Counted from the first letter of the stretch, positions 19,166-34,400 are shown. The stretch: 64,000 nucleotides of DNA from Hydractinia symbiolongicarpus (GCF_029227915.1 NC_079883.1:17610001-17674000), one strand, 5' to 3'. Notes: generated from the letters alone by a model not told the origin. Program-made: numbers and translations.

Positions 19166-22100
19166 ACGGTGTTATAAAGCCGTGGCGCAATGGAAAGCCA
19201 CTTGGGACGTCGTAGTCCATTGAGAGTGGAAGGATTACACCATTGCTAACCTGTGCAGGCACGTGCAACCACGTGATATACGTGTATGGCCTTTATTAGG
19301 CTGCAAGAGGCCATATTGCAGTCGTTAGACGAATGTACTCGTAGTTAACGGTGTTATGACGCCATGGCGCAATGGAAAACGACTTGGGACGTCGTAGTCC
19401 ATTGAGCGTGGAAGGATTAGACCAATGGTAACCTGCGCAGGCACGTGGAACAACGTGATTTATGTATACGGACTTTATTAGGCAGCAAAAGGCCATATTA
19501 CAGCCTTTGAGGGGCAGTACACGTGTTTGACGGTGTTGTAAAGCCGTGGCGATATGGAAAACAACTTAGGACGTCGTAGTCCTTTGAGAGTGGAAGGATA
19601 AGACCAATGATAACCTGCGCATTCACGTGCAACCGCGTGATATACGTGTTAGGCCTTTATTAGGGTACAAGAGGCTATATTACAGCCCTTAGGGTCCTGT
19701 ACCTGTAATTGACGGCGTTATAACGCCATGACACAATGGTAAACAACTTGGGACGTCGTAGTCCATTGAGAGTGGAAGGAATAGACCAATAGTAACCTGT
19801 GCAGGCACTTGGAACAACGCGAATTGGTTGTACGGCCTTTATTAGGTTGCAAACTGTCATATTACAGCCTTTAGGGGCCTGTAGACGTGTTTGACGGTGT
19901 TGTAAAGCCGTGGCGATATGGAAAACAACTTGGGACGTCGTAATCCTTTGAGAGTTGAAGGAGAAGATAAAGGTAACATGCGCAGGCACGTGGATCAACG
20001 TGATTCATGTGTACGGCCTCTATTAGGCAGCAAAAGGCTATGCCATAGCCTTTAGAGGGCTGTACACGTGGCTGGCTGTGTTACAAAGCCGTGGCGCATT
20101 GGAAAACCACTTGGGACGTCGTAGTCCATTGAGAGTGGAAGGATTAGACCAATGGTAACCTGCGCATGCACGTGGAACGACGTCATTTATGTATACGGAC
20201 TTTAATAGGCCGCAAAAGGCCATATTGCAGTCGTTAGACGTATGTACTCGTAGTTAACGGCGTTATAACGCCATGACACAATGGTAAACAACTTGGGACG
20301 TTGTGGTCTATTGAGAGTGGAAGGATTAGACTAATAGTAACCTGCGCAGGCACGTGCAACCACGTGATATACGTGTAAGGCCTTTATTATGGGTACAAGA
20401 GGCTATATTACAGCCCTTAGGGGCCTGTACCTGTAATTGACGGCGTTATAACGCCATGACACAATGGTACACAACTTGGGACGTTGTAGTCTATTGAGAG
20501 TGGAAGGATTAGACTAATAGAAACCTGCGCAGGCACGTGGAACAACGCGAATTGGGTGTACCGCCTTTATTAGGCTGCAAAAGATCATGTTACAGTCTTT
20601 AGAGACCTGTACACGAGGTTGACGGTGTTATAAAGCTGTGGCGCAATTGCAAACAACTTGGGACGTCGTAGTCCATTGAGAGCACCTGGACTAGTCCGAT
20701 CGTAACTTGCGCAGGCACGTGGATCTACGTGATTCATGTGTACGGCCTCTATTAGGCAGCAGAAGGCCATGCCATAGCCTTTAGAGGGCTGTACACGTGG
20801 CTGACTGTGTTATAAAGCCGTGGCGCATTGGAAAACCACTTGGGACGTCGTAGTCCATTGAGAGTGGAAGGATTAGACCAATGGTAACCTGCGCAGGCAC
20901 GTGGAACAACGCGAATTGGGTGTACCGCCTTTATTAGGCTGCAAAAGGTTATATTAGAGCCTTTAGAGACCTGTACACGTGGTTGACGGTGTTATAAAGC
21001 CGTGGCGCAAGAGAAAACCACTTGGGACGTCGTAGTCCATTGAGAGTGGAAGGATTACACCAATGCTAACCTGTGCAGGCACGTGCAACTACGTGATATA
21101 CGTGTAAGGCCTTTATTAGGCTGCAAGAGGCCATATTGCATTCGTTAGACGCATGTACTCGTAGTTAACGGTGTTATAACGCCATGGCGCAATGGAAAAT
21201 GACTTGGGACGTCGTAGTCCATTGAGAGTGGAAGGATTACACCAATGCTAACCTGCGCAGGCACGTGCAACCACGTGATATACGTGTAAGGCCTTTATTA
21301 TGGGTACAAGAGGCTATATTACAGCCCTTAGGGGCCTGTACCTGTAATTGACGGCGTTATAACGCCATGACACAATGGTAAACAACTTGGGACGTTGTAG
21401 TCTATTGAGAGTGGAAGGATTAGACTAATAGTAACCTGCGCAGGCACGTGGAACAACGCAAATTGCGTGTACGGCCTTTATTAGGCTGCAAAAGGTCATA
21501 TTACAGCCTTTAGAGACCTGTACACGTGGTTGACGGTGTTATAAAGCTGTGGCGCAATTGCAAACAACTTGGGACATCGTAGTCCATTGAGAGTGGAAGG
21601 ATAAGACCAATGATAACCTGCGCAGGCACGTGCAACCGCGTGATATACGTGTTAGGCCTTTATTAGGGTACAAGAGGCTATATTACAGCCCTTAGGGTCC
21701 TGTACCTGTAATTGACGGCGTTATAACGCCATGACACAATGGTAAACAACTTGGGACGTCGTAGTCCATTGAGAGTGGAAGGAATAGACCAATAGTAACC
21801 TGTGCAGGCACTTGGAACAACGCGAATTGGTTGTACGGCCTTTATTAGGTTGCAAACTGTCATATTACAGCCTTTAGGGGCCTGTAGACGTGTTTGACGG
21901 TGTTGTAAAGCCGTGGCGATATGGAAAACAACTTGGGACGTCGTAATCCTTTGAAAGTTGAAGGAGAAGATAAAGGTAACATGCGCAGGCACCTGGATCA
22001 ACGTGATTCATGTGTACGGCCTCTATTAGGCAGCAAAAGGCTATGCCATAGCCTTTAGAGGGCTGTACACGTGGCTGGCTGTGTTACAAAGCCGTGGCGC

Positions 22101-25100
22101 ATTGGAAAACCACTTGGGACGTCGTAGTCCATTGAGAGTGGAAGGATCAGACCAATGGTAACCTGCGCATGCACGTGGAACAACGTCATTTATGTATACG
22201 GACTTTAATAGGCCGCAAAAGGCCGTATTACAGCCTTTAGGGACCTGTACACGTGGTTGACGGTGTTGTAAAGCCGTGGCGCTATGGAAAACAACTTGTG
22301 ACATCGTATTCCATTGAGAGTGGAAGGATAAGACCAATGCTAACCTGTGCAGGCACGTGCAACCATGTGATATACGTGTAAGGCCTTTATTAGGCTGCAA
22401 GAGGCCATATTGCAGTCGTTAGACGTATGTACTCGTAGTTAACGGCGTTATAACGCCATGACACAATGGTAAACAACTTGGGACGTCGTAGTCCATTGAG
22501 AGTGAAAGGGTTAGACCAATAGTAACCTGTGCAGGCACGTGGAACAACACGAATTGGGTGTACGGCCTTTATTAGGGTGCAAAAGGTCATATTACAGCCT
22601 TTAGAGACCTGTACACGTGGCTGACTGTGTTATAAAGCCGTGGCGCATTGGAAAACCACTTGGGACGTCGTAGTCCATTGAGAGTGGAAGGATTACACCA
22701 ATGCTAACCTGTGCAGGCACGTGCAACCACGTGATATACGTGTAAGGCCTTTATTATGGGTACAAGAGGCTATATTACAGCCCTTAGGGGCCTGTACCTG
22801 TAATTGACGGCGTTATAACGCCTTGACACATTGGTAAACAACTTGGGACGTTGTAGTCTATTGAGAGTGGAAGGATTAGACTAATAGTAACCTGCGCAGG
22901 CACGTGGAACAACGCGAATTGGGTGTACCGCCTTTATTAGGCTGCAAAAGATCATGTTACAGTCTTTAGAGACCTGTACACGTGGTTGACGGTGTTATAA
23001 AGCTGTGGCGCAATTGCAAACAACTTGGGACGTCGTAGTCCATTGAGAGTACCTGGACTAGTCCGATCGTAACTTGCGCAGGCACGTGGATCTACGTGAT
23101 TCATGTGTACGGCCTCTATTAGGCAGCAAAAGGCCATGCCATAGCCTTCAGAGGGCTGTACACGTGGCTGACTGTGTTATAAAGCCGTGGCGCATTGGAA
23201 AACCACTTGGGACGTCGTAGTCCATTGAGAGTGGAAGGATAAGACCAATGATAATCTGCGCAGTCACGTGCAACCACGTGATATACGTGTAAGGCCTTTA
23301 TTAGGGTACAAGAGGCTATATTACAGCCGTTAGGGGCCTGTGCGCGTGGCTGACGCTGTTATAAAGCCATGGCGCAATGGAAAACAACTAGGATGGTCGT
23401 AGTCCATTGAGAGCGGAAGGATAAGACCAATGGTAACCTGCGCAGGCACGTGGAACAACGTGATTTATGTATACGGACTTTATTAGGCCGCAAAAGGCCA
23501 TATTACAGCCTTTAGGGGCCTGTACACGTGGTTGACGGTGTTGTAAAGCCGTGGCGATATGAAAAACCACTTGGGACGTCGTAGTCTATTGAGAGTGGAA
23601 GGATTACACCAATGCTAACCTGTGCAGGCACGTGCAACCACGTGATATACGTGTAAGGCCTTTATTAGGCTGAAAGAGGCCATATTGCAGTCGTTGGACG
23701 CATGTACTCGTAGTTAACGGTGTTATAACGCCATGGCGCAATGGAAAACGACTTGGGACGTCGTGGTCCATTGAGAGTGGAAGGATTAGACCAATGGTAA
23801 CCTGCGCAGGCACGTGGAACAACGTGATTTATGTGTACGGACTTTATTAGGCCGCAAAAGGCCATATTACAGCCTTTAGGGGCCTGTACACGAGGTTGAC
23901 GGTGTTGTAAAGACGTGGCGCTATGGAAAATAACTTGGGACATTGTAGTCCATTGAGAGTCGAAAGATAAGACCAATGATAACCTGCGCAGGCACGTGCA
24001 ACCACGTGATATACGTGTGAGGCCTTTATTAGGGTACAAGAGGCTATATTACAGACTTTAGGGGCCTGTACCAGTAATTGACGGCGTTATAACACCATGA
24101 CACCATGGAAAATCACTTGGGACGTCGTAGTCCATTGAGAGTGGAAGGATTAGACCGTTGGTAACCTGCGCAAGCACGTGGAACAACGTGACTTATGTAT
24201 ACGGACTTTAATTGGCCGCAAAAGGCCATATTACATCCTTTAGGGGCCAGGACACGTGTTTGACAGTGTTGTAAAGCCGTGGCGATATGGAAAACAACTT
24301 GGGACGTCGTAGTCCTTTGAGAGTGGAAAGATAAGACCAATGATAACCTGCGCAGGCACGTGCAACCACGTGATATACGTGTAAAGCTTTTATTAGGGTA
24401 CAACAGGCTATATTACAGACCTTAGGGGCCTGTACACGTGTTTGACGGTGTTGTAAAGCCGTGGCGATATGGAAAACAACTTGGGACGTCGTAGTCCATT
24501 AAGAGTGGAAGAATGAGACCAATAGTAACCTGTGCAGGCACGTGGAACAACACGAATTGGGTGTACCGCCTTTATTAGGCGGCAAAAGGTTATATTATAG
24601 CCTTTAGAGACCTGTACACGTGGTTGACGGTGTTATAAAGCCGTGGCGCAAGGGAAAACCACTTGGGACGTCGTAGTCCATTGAGAGTGGAAGGATTACA
24701 CCAATGCTAACCTGTGCAGGCACGTGCAACTACGTGATATACGTGTAAGGCCTTTATTAGGCTGCAAGAGGCCATATTGCAGTCGTTAGACGCATGTACT
24801 CGTAGTTAACGGTGTTATAACGCCATGGCGCAATGGAAAATGACTTGGGACGTCGTAGTCCATTGAGAGTGGAAGGATTACACCAATGCTAACCTGCGCA
24901 GGCACGTGCAACCACGTGATATACGTGTAAGGCCTTTATTATGGGTACAAGAGGCTATATTACAGCCCTTAGGGGCCTGTACCTGAAATTGACGGCGTTA
25001 TAACGCCATGACACAATGGTAAACAACTTGGGACGTTGTAGTCTATTGAGAGTGGAAGGATTAGACTAATAGTAACCTGCGCCGGCACGTGGAACAACGC

Positions 25101-25317
25101 AAATTGCGTGTACGGCCTTTATTAGGCTGCAAAAGGTCATATTACAGCCTTTAGAGACCTGTACACGTGGTTGACGGTGTTATAAAGCTGTGGCGCAATT
25201 GCAAACAACTTGGGACATCGTAGTCCATTGAGAGTGGAAGGATAAGACTAATGATAACCTGCGCAGGCACGTGCAACCACGTGATATACGTGTAAGGCCT
25301 TTATTAGGGTACAAGAG

Positions 25318-26045
25318 GCTATATTACAGACCTTAGGGGTCTGTACCAGTAATTGACGGCGTTATAACGCCATGACACCATGGAAAACCACTTGGGACGT
25401 CGTAGTCCATTGAGATTGGAAGGATTAGACCGTTGGCAACCTGCGGAGGCACGTGGAACAACGTGATTTATGTATACGGATTTTAATTGACCGCAAAAGG
25501 CCATATTACATCCTTTAGGGGCCAGGACACGTGTTTGACAGTGTTGTAAAGCCGTGGCGATATGGAAAACAACTTGGGACGTCGTAGTCCTTTGAGAGTG
25601 GAAGGATAAGACCAATGATAACCTGCGCAGGCACGTGCAACCACGTGATATACGTGTAAGGCTTTTATTAGGGTACAAGAGGCTATATTACAGACCTGAG
25701 GGGCCTGTACACGTGACTGACGCTGTTATAAAGCCATGGCGCAATGGAAAACCACTTGTGACGTCGTAGTCCATTGAGAGTGGAAGGCTTAGACCATTGG
25801 TAACCTGCGCAGGCACGTGGAACAACGTGATTTATGTATACGGATTTTAATTGGCCGCAAAAGGCCATATTACAGCCTTTAGGGGCCAGTACACGTGTTT
25901 GACGGTGTTGTAAAGCCGTGGCGATATGAAAAACAACTTGGGACGCCGTAGTCCTTTGAGAGTGGAAGGATAAGACCAATGATAACCTGCGCAGGCACGT
26001 GCAACCACGTGATATACGTGTAAGGCCTTTATTAGGGTACAAGAG
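25318..26045. repeat. 364-bp dimer array in C1, two clear copies
   Basis: Starts GCTATATTACAGACC at 25,318, 25,682 and 26,046 are 364 bp apart. Each dimer has one beta-type monomer and one alpha-type monomer. A third, incomplete dimer follows; the next GCTATATTACAGACC comes 545 bp later at 26,591. Confidence 0.85.
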
Positions 26046-29000
26046 GCTATATTACAGACCTTAGGGGCCTGTACCAGTAATTGACGGCGTTATAACGCCA
26101 TGACACAATGGAAAACCACTTGGGACGTCGTAGTCCATTGAGAGTGGAAGGATTAGACCGTTGGTAACCTGCGCAGGCACGTGGAACAACGTGATTTATG
26201 TATACAGATTTTAATTGACCGCAAAAGGCCATATTACAGCCTTTAGAGGCCTGTACACGTGGTTGACGGTGTTATAAAGCTGTGACGCAATTGCAAACAA
26301 CTTGGAACATCGTAGTCCATTGAGAGTGGAAGTATAAGACCAATGATAACCTGCGCAGGCACGTGCAACCACGTGATATACGTGTAAGGCCTTTATTAGG
26401 CTGCAAAAGGCCATATTGCAGTCGTTAGAGGCATGTACTCGTAGTTAACGGTGTTATAACGCCATGGCGCAATGGAAAACGACTTGGGACGTCGTAGTCC
26501 ATTGAGATGGAAGGATAAGACCAATGATAACCTGCGCAGGCACGTGCAACCACGTGATATACGTGCAAGGCCTTTGCTAGGGTACAAGAGGCTATATTAC
26601 AGACCTTAGGGGCCTGTACACGTGACTGACGCTGTTATAAAGCCATGGCGCAATGGAAAACCACTTGGGACGTCGAAGTCCATTGAGAGTGGAAGGATTA
26701 GACCATTGGTAACCTGCACAGGCACGTGGAACAACGTGATTTATGTATACGGACTTTAATTGGCCGCAAAAGGCCATATTACATCCTTTAGGGGCCAGGA
26801 CACGTGTTTGACAGTGCTGTAAAGCCGTGGCGATATGGAAAACAACTTGGGACGTCGTAGTCCTTTGAAAGTGGAAAGGATAAGACCAATGATAACCTGC
26901 GCAGGCACGTGCAACCACGTGATATACGTGTAAGGTTTTTATTAGGGTACAAGAGGCTATATTACAGACCTTAGGGGCCTGTACACGTGTTTGACGGTGT
27001 TGTAAAGCCGTGGCGATATGGAAAACAACTTGGGACGTCGTAGTCCATTAAGAGTGGAAGAATTAGACCAATAGTAACCTGTGCAGGCCCGTTGAACAAC
27101 GCGAATTGGGTGTACCGCCTTTATTAGGCTGCAAAATGTCATGTTACAGCCTTTAGAGACCTGTACAATTGGTTGACGGTGTTATAAAGCTGTGGCGCAA
27201 TTGCAAACAACTTGGGACGTCGTAGTCCATTGTGAGTACATGGACTACTCCGATCAAAACTTGCGCAGGCAAGTGGATCTACGTGATTCATGTGTACGGC
27301 CTCTATTAGGCAGCAAAAGGCCATGCCTTTAGAGGCCTGTACACGTGGCTGACTGTGTTATAAAGCCGTGGCGCATTGGAAAACCACTTGGGACGTCGTA
27401 TTCCGTTGAGAGTGGAAGGATTACACCAATGCTAACCTGTGCAGGCACGTGCAACCACGTGATATACGTGTAAGGCCTTTATTAGGCTGCAAGAGGCCAT
27501 ATTGCAGTCGTTAGAGGCATGTACTCGTAGTTAACGGTGTTATAACGCCATGGCGCAATGGAAAACGACTTGGGACGTCGTAGTCCATTAAGAGTGGAAG
27601 AATTAGACCAATAGTAACCTGTGCAGGCACGTGGAACAACGCGAATTGGGTGTACCGCCTTTATTAGGCCGCAAAAGGCCATATTACAGCCTTTAGGGGC
27701 CTGTACACGTGTTTGACGGTGTTGTAAAGCCGTGGCGATATGGAAAACAACTTGGGACGTCGTAGTCCTTTGAGAGTGGAAGAATAAGACCAATGATAAC
27801 CGGCGCAGGCACGTGCAACCACGTGATATACGTGTAAGGCCTTTATTAGGGTACAAGAGGCTATATTACAGCCCTTAGGGGCCTGTACCTGTATTTGACG
27901 GCGTTATAACGCCATGACACAATGGTAAACAACTTGGGACGTCGTAGTCCATTGAGAGTGGAAGGATTAGACCAATAGTAACCTGCGCAGGCACGTGGAA
28001 CAAGGCAAATTGAGTGTACGGCCTTTATTAGGCTGCAAAAGGTCATGTTACAGCCTTTAGAGACCTGTACACGTGGTCGACGGTGTTATAAAGCTGTGGC
28101 GCAATTGCAAACAACTTGGCACGTCGTAGTCCATTAAGAGTACCTGGACTAGTCCGATCGTAACGTGCGCAGGCACGTGGATCTACGTGATATACGTGTA
28201 AGGCCTTTATTAGGCTGCAAGAGGCCATATTACAGCCGTTAGACGCATGTACTTGTAGTTAACGGTGTTATAACGCCACGGCGCAATGGAAAACGACTTG
28301 GGACGTCGTAGTCCATTGAGAGTGGAAGGATTAGACCAATGATAACCTGCACAGGCACGTGCAACCACGTGATATATGTGTAAGGCCTTTATTAGTGTAC
28401 AAGAGGCTATATTACAGCCATTAGGGGCTTGTACGTGTGACTGACGCTGTTATAAAGCCATGGCGCAATGGAAAACAACTAGGGGCGCTGTAGTCCATTG
28501 AGAGCGGAAGGATAAGACCAATGGTAACCTGCGCAGGCACGTGGAACAACGTGATTTATGTATACGGACTTTATTAGGGCGCAAAAGGCAATATTACAGC
28601 CTTTATTAGCCTGTGCACGCGGTTGACGGTCTTATAACGCCGTGGCGCTATGGAAAACAACTTCGGACGTCATAGTCCATTGAGAGTGGAGGGATAAGAC
28701 CAATGCTAACCTGCGCAGGCACGTGCAACCACGTGATATACGTGTAAGGCCTTTATTAGGCTGCAAGAGGCCTTATTACAGTCGTTAGACGCATGTACTT
28801 GTAGTTAAGAGTGTTATAACGCCATGGCGCAATGGAAAACAACTTGGGACATCGTAGTCCATTGAGAGTGGAAGGATAAGACCAATGGTAACATGCGCAG
28901 GCACGTGGAACCACGTGATATACGTGGAAGGACTTGAATAGGCTACAAGAGGCTATATTACAGACCTTAGGGGCCTGTACACGTGGCTGAAGCTGTTATA

Positions 29001-30042
29001 AAGCCATGGCGCAATCGAAAACCACTTGGGACGTCGTAGTCCATTGAGAGTGGAAGGAATAGACCATTGGTAACCTGCGCAGGCACGTGGAACAACGTGA
29101 TTTATGTGTGCGGACTTTATTAGGCCGCAAAAGGCCATATTACAGCCTTTAGGGGCCTGTACACGTGTTTGACGGTGTTGTAAAGCCGTGGCGATATGGA
29201 AAACAACTTGGGACGTCGTAGTCCTTTGAGAGTGGAAGGATAAGACCAATGATAACCGGCGCAGGCACGTGCAACCACGTGATATACGTGTAAGGCCTTT
29301 ATTAGGGTACAAGAGGCTATATTACAGCCCTTAGGGGCCTGTACCTGTAATTGACGGTGTTATAACGCCATGACACAATGGTAAACAAGTTGGGACGTCG
29401 TAGTCCATTGAGAGTGGAAGGATTAGACCAATAGTAACCTGCGCAGGCACGTGGAACAACGCGAATTGGGTGTACGGCCTTTATTAGGCTGCAAAAGGTC
29501 ATGTTACAGCCTTTAGAGACCTGTACACGTGGTTGACGGTGTTATAAAGCTGTGGCGCAATTGCAAACAACTTGGCACGTCGTAGTCCATTTAGAGTACC
29601 TGGACTAGTCCGATCGTAACGTGCGCAGGCACGTGGATCTACGTGATTCATGTGTACGGCCTCTATTAGGCAGCAAAAGGCCATGCCATAGCCTTTAGAG
29701 GGCTGTACACGTGGCTGACTGTGTTATAAAGCCGTGGCGCATTGGAAAACCACTTGGGACGTTGTAGTCCATTGAGAGTGGAAGGATTAGACCAATGGTA
29801 ACCTGCGCAGGCACGTGGAACAACGTGATTTATGTATACGGACTTTAATAGGCCGCAAAAGGCCATATTACAGCCTTTAGGGGCCTGTACACGTGGTTGA
29901 CGGTGTTGTAAAGCCGTGGCGATATGGAAAACAACTTGGGACATCGTAGTCCATTGAGAGTGGAAGGATAAGACCAATGCTAACCTGTGCAGGCACGTGC
30001 AACCACGTGATATACGTGTAAGGCCTTTATTAGGCTGCAAGA

Positions 30043-31498
30043 GGCCATATTGCAGTCGTTAGACGCATGTTCTCGTAGTTAACGGTGTTATAACGCCATG
30101 GCGCAATGTAAAACGACTTGGGACGTTGTAGTCCATTGAGAGTGGAGAGATTAGACCAATGGTAACTTGCGCAGGCACGTGGAACAAGGTGATTTATGTA
30201 TACGGACTTTATTAGGCCGCAAAAGGCCGTATTGCAGTCATTAGGGGCCTGTACACTTGGTTGACGGTGTTGTAAAGCCGTGGCGCTATGGAAAACAACT
30301 TGGGACATCGTAGTCCATTGAGAGTGGAAGGATAAGACCAATGATAACCTGCGCAGGCACGTGCAACCACGTGATATACGTGTAAGGCCTTTATTAGGGT
30401 ACAAGAGGCTATATTACAGCCCTTAGGGGCCTGTACCTGTAATTGACGGCGTTATAACGCCATGACACAATGGTAAACAACTTGGGACGTCGTAGTCCAT
30501 TGAGAGTGGAAGGATTAGACCAATAGTAACCTGCGCAGGCACGTGGAACAACGCGAATTGGGTGTACGGCCTTTATTAGGCTGCAAAAGGTCATGTTACA
30601 GCCTTTAGAGACCTGTACACGTGGTTGACGGTGTTATAAAGCTGTGGCGCAATTGCAAACAACTTGGCACGTCGTAGTCCATTTAGAGTACCTGGACTAG
30701 TCCGATCGTAACGTGCGCAGGCACGTGGATCTAAGTGATTCATGTGTACGGCCTTTATTAGGCTGCAAAAGGCCATATTACAGTCGTTAGACGCATGTTC
30801 TCGTAGTTAACGGTGTTATAACGCCATGGCGCAATGTAAAACGACTTGGGACGTTGTAGTCCATTGAGAGTGGAGAGATTAGACCAATGGTAACTTGCGC
30901 AGGCACGTGGAACAAGGTGATTTATGTATACGGACTTTATTAGGCCGCAAAAGGCCGTATTGCAGTCATTAGGGGCCTGTACACTTGGTTGACGGTGTTG
31001 TAAAGCCGTGGCGCTATGGAAAACAACTTGGGACATCGTAGTCCATTGAGAGTGGAAGGATAAGACCAATGATAACCTGCGCAGGCACGTGCAACCACGT
31101 GATATACGTGTAAGGCCTTTATTAGGGTAGAAGAGGCTATATTACAGCCCTTAGGGGCCTGTACCTGTAATTGACGGCGTTATAACGCCATGACACAATG
31201 GTAAACAACTTGGGACGTCGTAGTCCATTGAGAGTGGAAGGATTAGACCAATAGTAACCTGCGCAGGCACGTGGAACAACGCGAATTGGGTGTACGGCCT
31301 TTATTAGGCTGCAAAAGGTCATGTTACAGCCTTTAGAGACCTGTACACGTGGTTGACGGTGTTATAAAGCTGTGGCGCAATTGCAAACAACTTGGCACGT
31401 CGTAGTCCATTGAGAGTGGAAGGATTAGACCATTGGTAACCTGCGCAGGCACGTGCAACCACGTGATATACGTGTAAGGCCTTTATTAGGCTGCAAAA
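30043..31498. repeat. 4-monomer local duplication inside C1
   Basis: The monomers with GCATGTTCTCGTAG and GCAATGTAAAACG at about 30,045 and the GCCGTATTGCAGTCATTAG monomer after it reappear 728 bp later (4 x 182), with the gamma and delta monomers between. The homologous place in C2 (about 42,780) has a single copy, so the duplication is private to C1. Confidence 0.7.
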
Positions 31499-34400
31499 GG
31501 CCATATTACAGTCGTTAGACGCATGTACTTGTAGTTAACGGTGTTATAACGCCATGGCGCAATGGAAAACGACTTGGGACGTCGTAGTCCATTGAGAGTG
31601 GAAGGATTAGACCAATGATAACCTGTGCAGGCACGTGCAACCACGTGATATATGTGTAAGGCCTTTATTAGGCTGCAAGAGGCCTTATTACAGTCGTTAG
31701 ACGCATGTACTTGTAGTTAAGAGTGTCATAACGCCATGGCGCAATGGAAAACGACTTGTTACGTCGTAGTCCATTGAGAGTGGAAGGATTAGACCAATGG
31801 TAACCTGCGCAGGCACGTGGATCAACGTGATTTATGTATGCCGACTTTATTGGGCCGCAAAAGGCCATATTACAGCCTTTAGGGGCCTGTACACGTGTTT
31901 GACGGTGTTGTAAAGCCGTGGCGATATGGAAAACAACTTGGGACGTCGTAGTCCTTTGAGAGTGGAAGGATAAGACCAATGATAACCGGCGCAGGCACGT
32001 GCAACCATGTGATATACGTGTAAGGCCTTTATTAGGCTGCAAGAGGCCATATTGCAGTCGTTAGACGTATGTACTCGTAGTTAACGGCGTTATAACGCCA
32101 TGACACAATGGTAAACAACTTGGGACGTCGTAGTCCATTGAGAGTGAAAGGGTTAGACCAATAGTAACCTGTGCAGGCACGTGGAACAACACGAATTGGG
32201 TGTATGGCCTTTATTAGGGTGCAAAAGGTCATATTACAGCCTTTAGAGACCTGTACACGTGGCTGACTGTGTTATAAAGCCGTGGCGCATTGGAAAACCA
32301 CTTGGGACGTCCTAGTCCATTGAGAGTGGAAGGATTACACCAATGCTAACCTGTGCAGGCACGTGCAACCACGTGATATACGTGTAAGGCCTTTATTATG
32401 GGTACAAGAGGCTATATTACAGCCCTTAGGGGCCTGTACCTGTAATTGACGGCGTTATAACGCCATGAGACATTGGTAAACGACTTGGGAGGTTGTAGTC
32501 TATTGAGAGTGGAAGGATTAGACTAATAGTAACCTGCGCAGGCACGTGGAACAACGCGAATTGGGTGTACCGCCTTTATTAGGCAGCAAAAGGCCATGCC
32601 ATAGCCTTTAGAGGGCTGTACACGTGGCTGACTGTGTTATAAAGCCGTGGCGCATTGGAAAACCACTTGGGACGTCGTAGTCCATTGAGAGTGGAAGGAT
32701 TAGACCAATGGTAACCTGCGCAGGCACGTGCAACCACGTGATATACGTGTAAGGCCTTTATTAGGCTGCAAGAGGCCATATTGCAGTCGTTAGACGCATG
32801 TACTCGTAGTTAACGGCGTTATAACGCCATGATACAATGGTAAACAACTTGGGACGTCGTAGTCCATTAAGAGTGGAAGAATTAGATCAATAGTAACCTG
32901 TGCAGGCACGTGAAACAACGCGAATGGGGTGTACCGCCTTTATTAGGCTGCAAAAGGTTATATTACAGCCTTTAGAGACCTGTACACGTGGTTGACGGTG
33001 TTATAAAGCCGTGGCGCAATGGAAAACCACTTGGGACGTCGTAGTCCATTGAGAGTGGAAGGATAAGACCGATGATAATCTGCGCAGTCACGTGCAACCA
33101 CGTGATATACGTGTAAGGCCTTTATTAGGGTACAAGAGGCTATATTACAGCCGTTAGGGGCCTGTGCGCGTGGCTGACGCTGTTATAAAGCCATGGCGCA
33201 ATGGAAAACAACTAGGATGGTAGTAGTCCATTGAGAGCGGAAGGATAAGACAAATGGTAACCTGCGCAGGCACGTGGAACAACGTGATTTATGTATACGG
33301 ACTTTATTAGGCCGCAAAAGGCCATATTACAGCCTTTAGGGGCCTATACACGTGGTTGACGGTGTTGTAAACCGTGGCGATATGAAAAACCACTTGGGAC
33401 GTCGAAGTCCATTGAGAGTGGAAGGATTACACCAATGCTAACCTGTGCAGGCACGTGCAACCACGTGATATACGTGTAAGGCCTTTATTAGGCTGAAAGA
33501 GGCCATATTGCAGTCGTTAGACGCATGTACTCGTAGTTAACGGTGTTATAACGCCATGGCGCAATGGAAAACGACTTGGGACATCGTAGTCCATTGAGAG
33601 TGGAAGGATTAGACCAATGGTAACCTGCGCAGGCACGTGGAACAACGTGATTTATGTGTACGGACTTTATTAGGCCGCAAAAGGCCATATTACAGCCTTT
33701 AGGGGCCTGTACCAGTAATTGACGGCGTTATAACACCATGACACCATGGAAAACCACTTGGGACGTCGTAGTCCATTGAGAGTGGAAGGATTAGACCGTT
33801 GGTAACCTGCGCAAGCACGTGGAACAACGTGACTTATGTATACGGAATTTAATTGGCCGCAAAAAGGCCATATTACATCCTTTAGGGGCCAGGACACGTG
33901 TTTGACAGTGTTGTAAAGCCGTGGCGATATGGAAAACAACTTGGGACGTCGTAGTCCTTTGAGAGTGGAAAGATAAGACCAATGATAACCTGCGCAGGCA
34001 CGTGCAACCACGTGATATACGTGTAAAGCTTTTATTAGGGTACAAGAGGCTATATTACAGACCTTAGGGGCCTGTACACGTGTTTGACGGTGTTGTAAAG
34101 CCGTAGCGATATGGAAAACAACTTGGGACGTCGTAGTCCATTAAGAGTGGAAGAATGAGACCAATAGTAACCTGTGCAGGCACGTGGAACAACGCAAATT
34201 GGGTGTACCGCCTTTATTAGGCTGCAAAAGGTTATATTAAAGCCTTTAGAGACCTGTACACGTGGTTGACGGTGTTATAAAGCCGTGGCGCAAGGGAAAA
34301 CCACTTGGGACGTCGTAGTCCATTGAGAGTGGAAGGATTACACCAATGCTAACCTGTGCAGGCACGTGCAACTACGTGATATACGTGTAAGGCCTTTATT

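Larger units (their letters stand above)
14861..24660. repeat. Block B': second copy of the ~10.8-kb superunit, reduced by deletions
   Basis: It matches 4,005-14,860 in order. It is about 1 kb shorter because monomers were lost at several points: one at about 17,372, a 195-bp net loss at 18,093, 108 bp at 18,247, and several single or paired monomers between about 20.2 and 23.2 kb (shift falls from 10,530 to 10,348, 10,166 and 9,802, steps of 182 or 364). After about 24,660 the sequence leaves the block B order and continues like 10,860-11,460. The stepwise loss in units of 182 is what in-register unequal exchange predicts. Confidence 0.85.
23387..33210. repeat. Superunit C1 (9,824 bp, about 54 monomers)
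   Basis: It is bounded by the private variant ACTAGGATGGT (23,387 and 33,211; also 13,585 and 44,666). Its first kilobase overlaps the end of block B'. Order: GCCATATTGCAG monomers, the AACTACGTG marker near 24,728, two to three 364-bp dimers from 25,318, a 6-bp-deleted monomer near 27,331, the AGGGGCGCTG marker near 28,480, a local repeat at 28.95-31.4 kb in which the GCCGTATTGCAGTCATTAG monomer occurs twice (about 30,226 and 30,954, 728 bp = 4 monomers), then gamma/delta monomers. It is entirely satellite. Confidence 0.75.
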
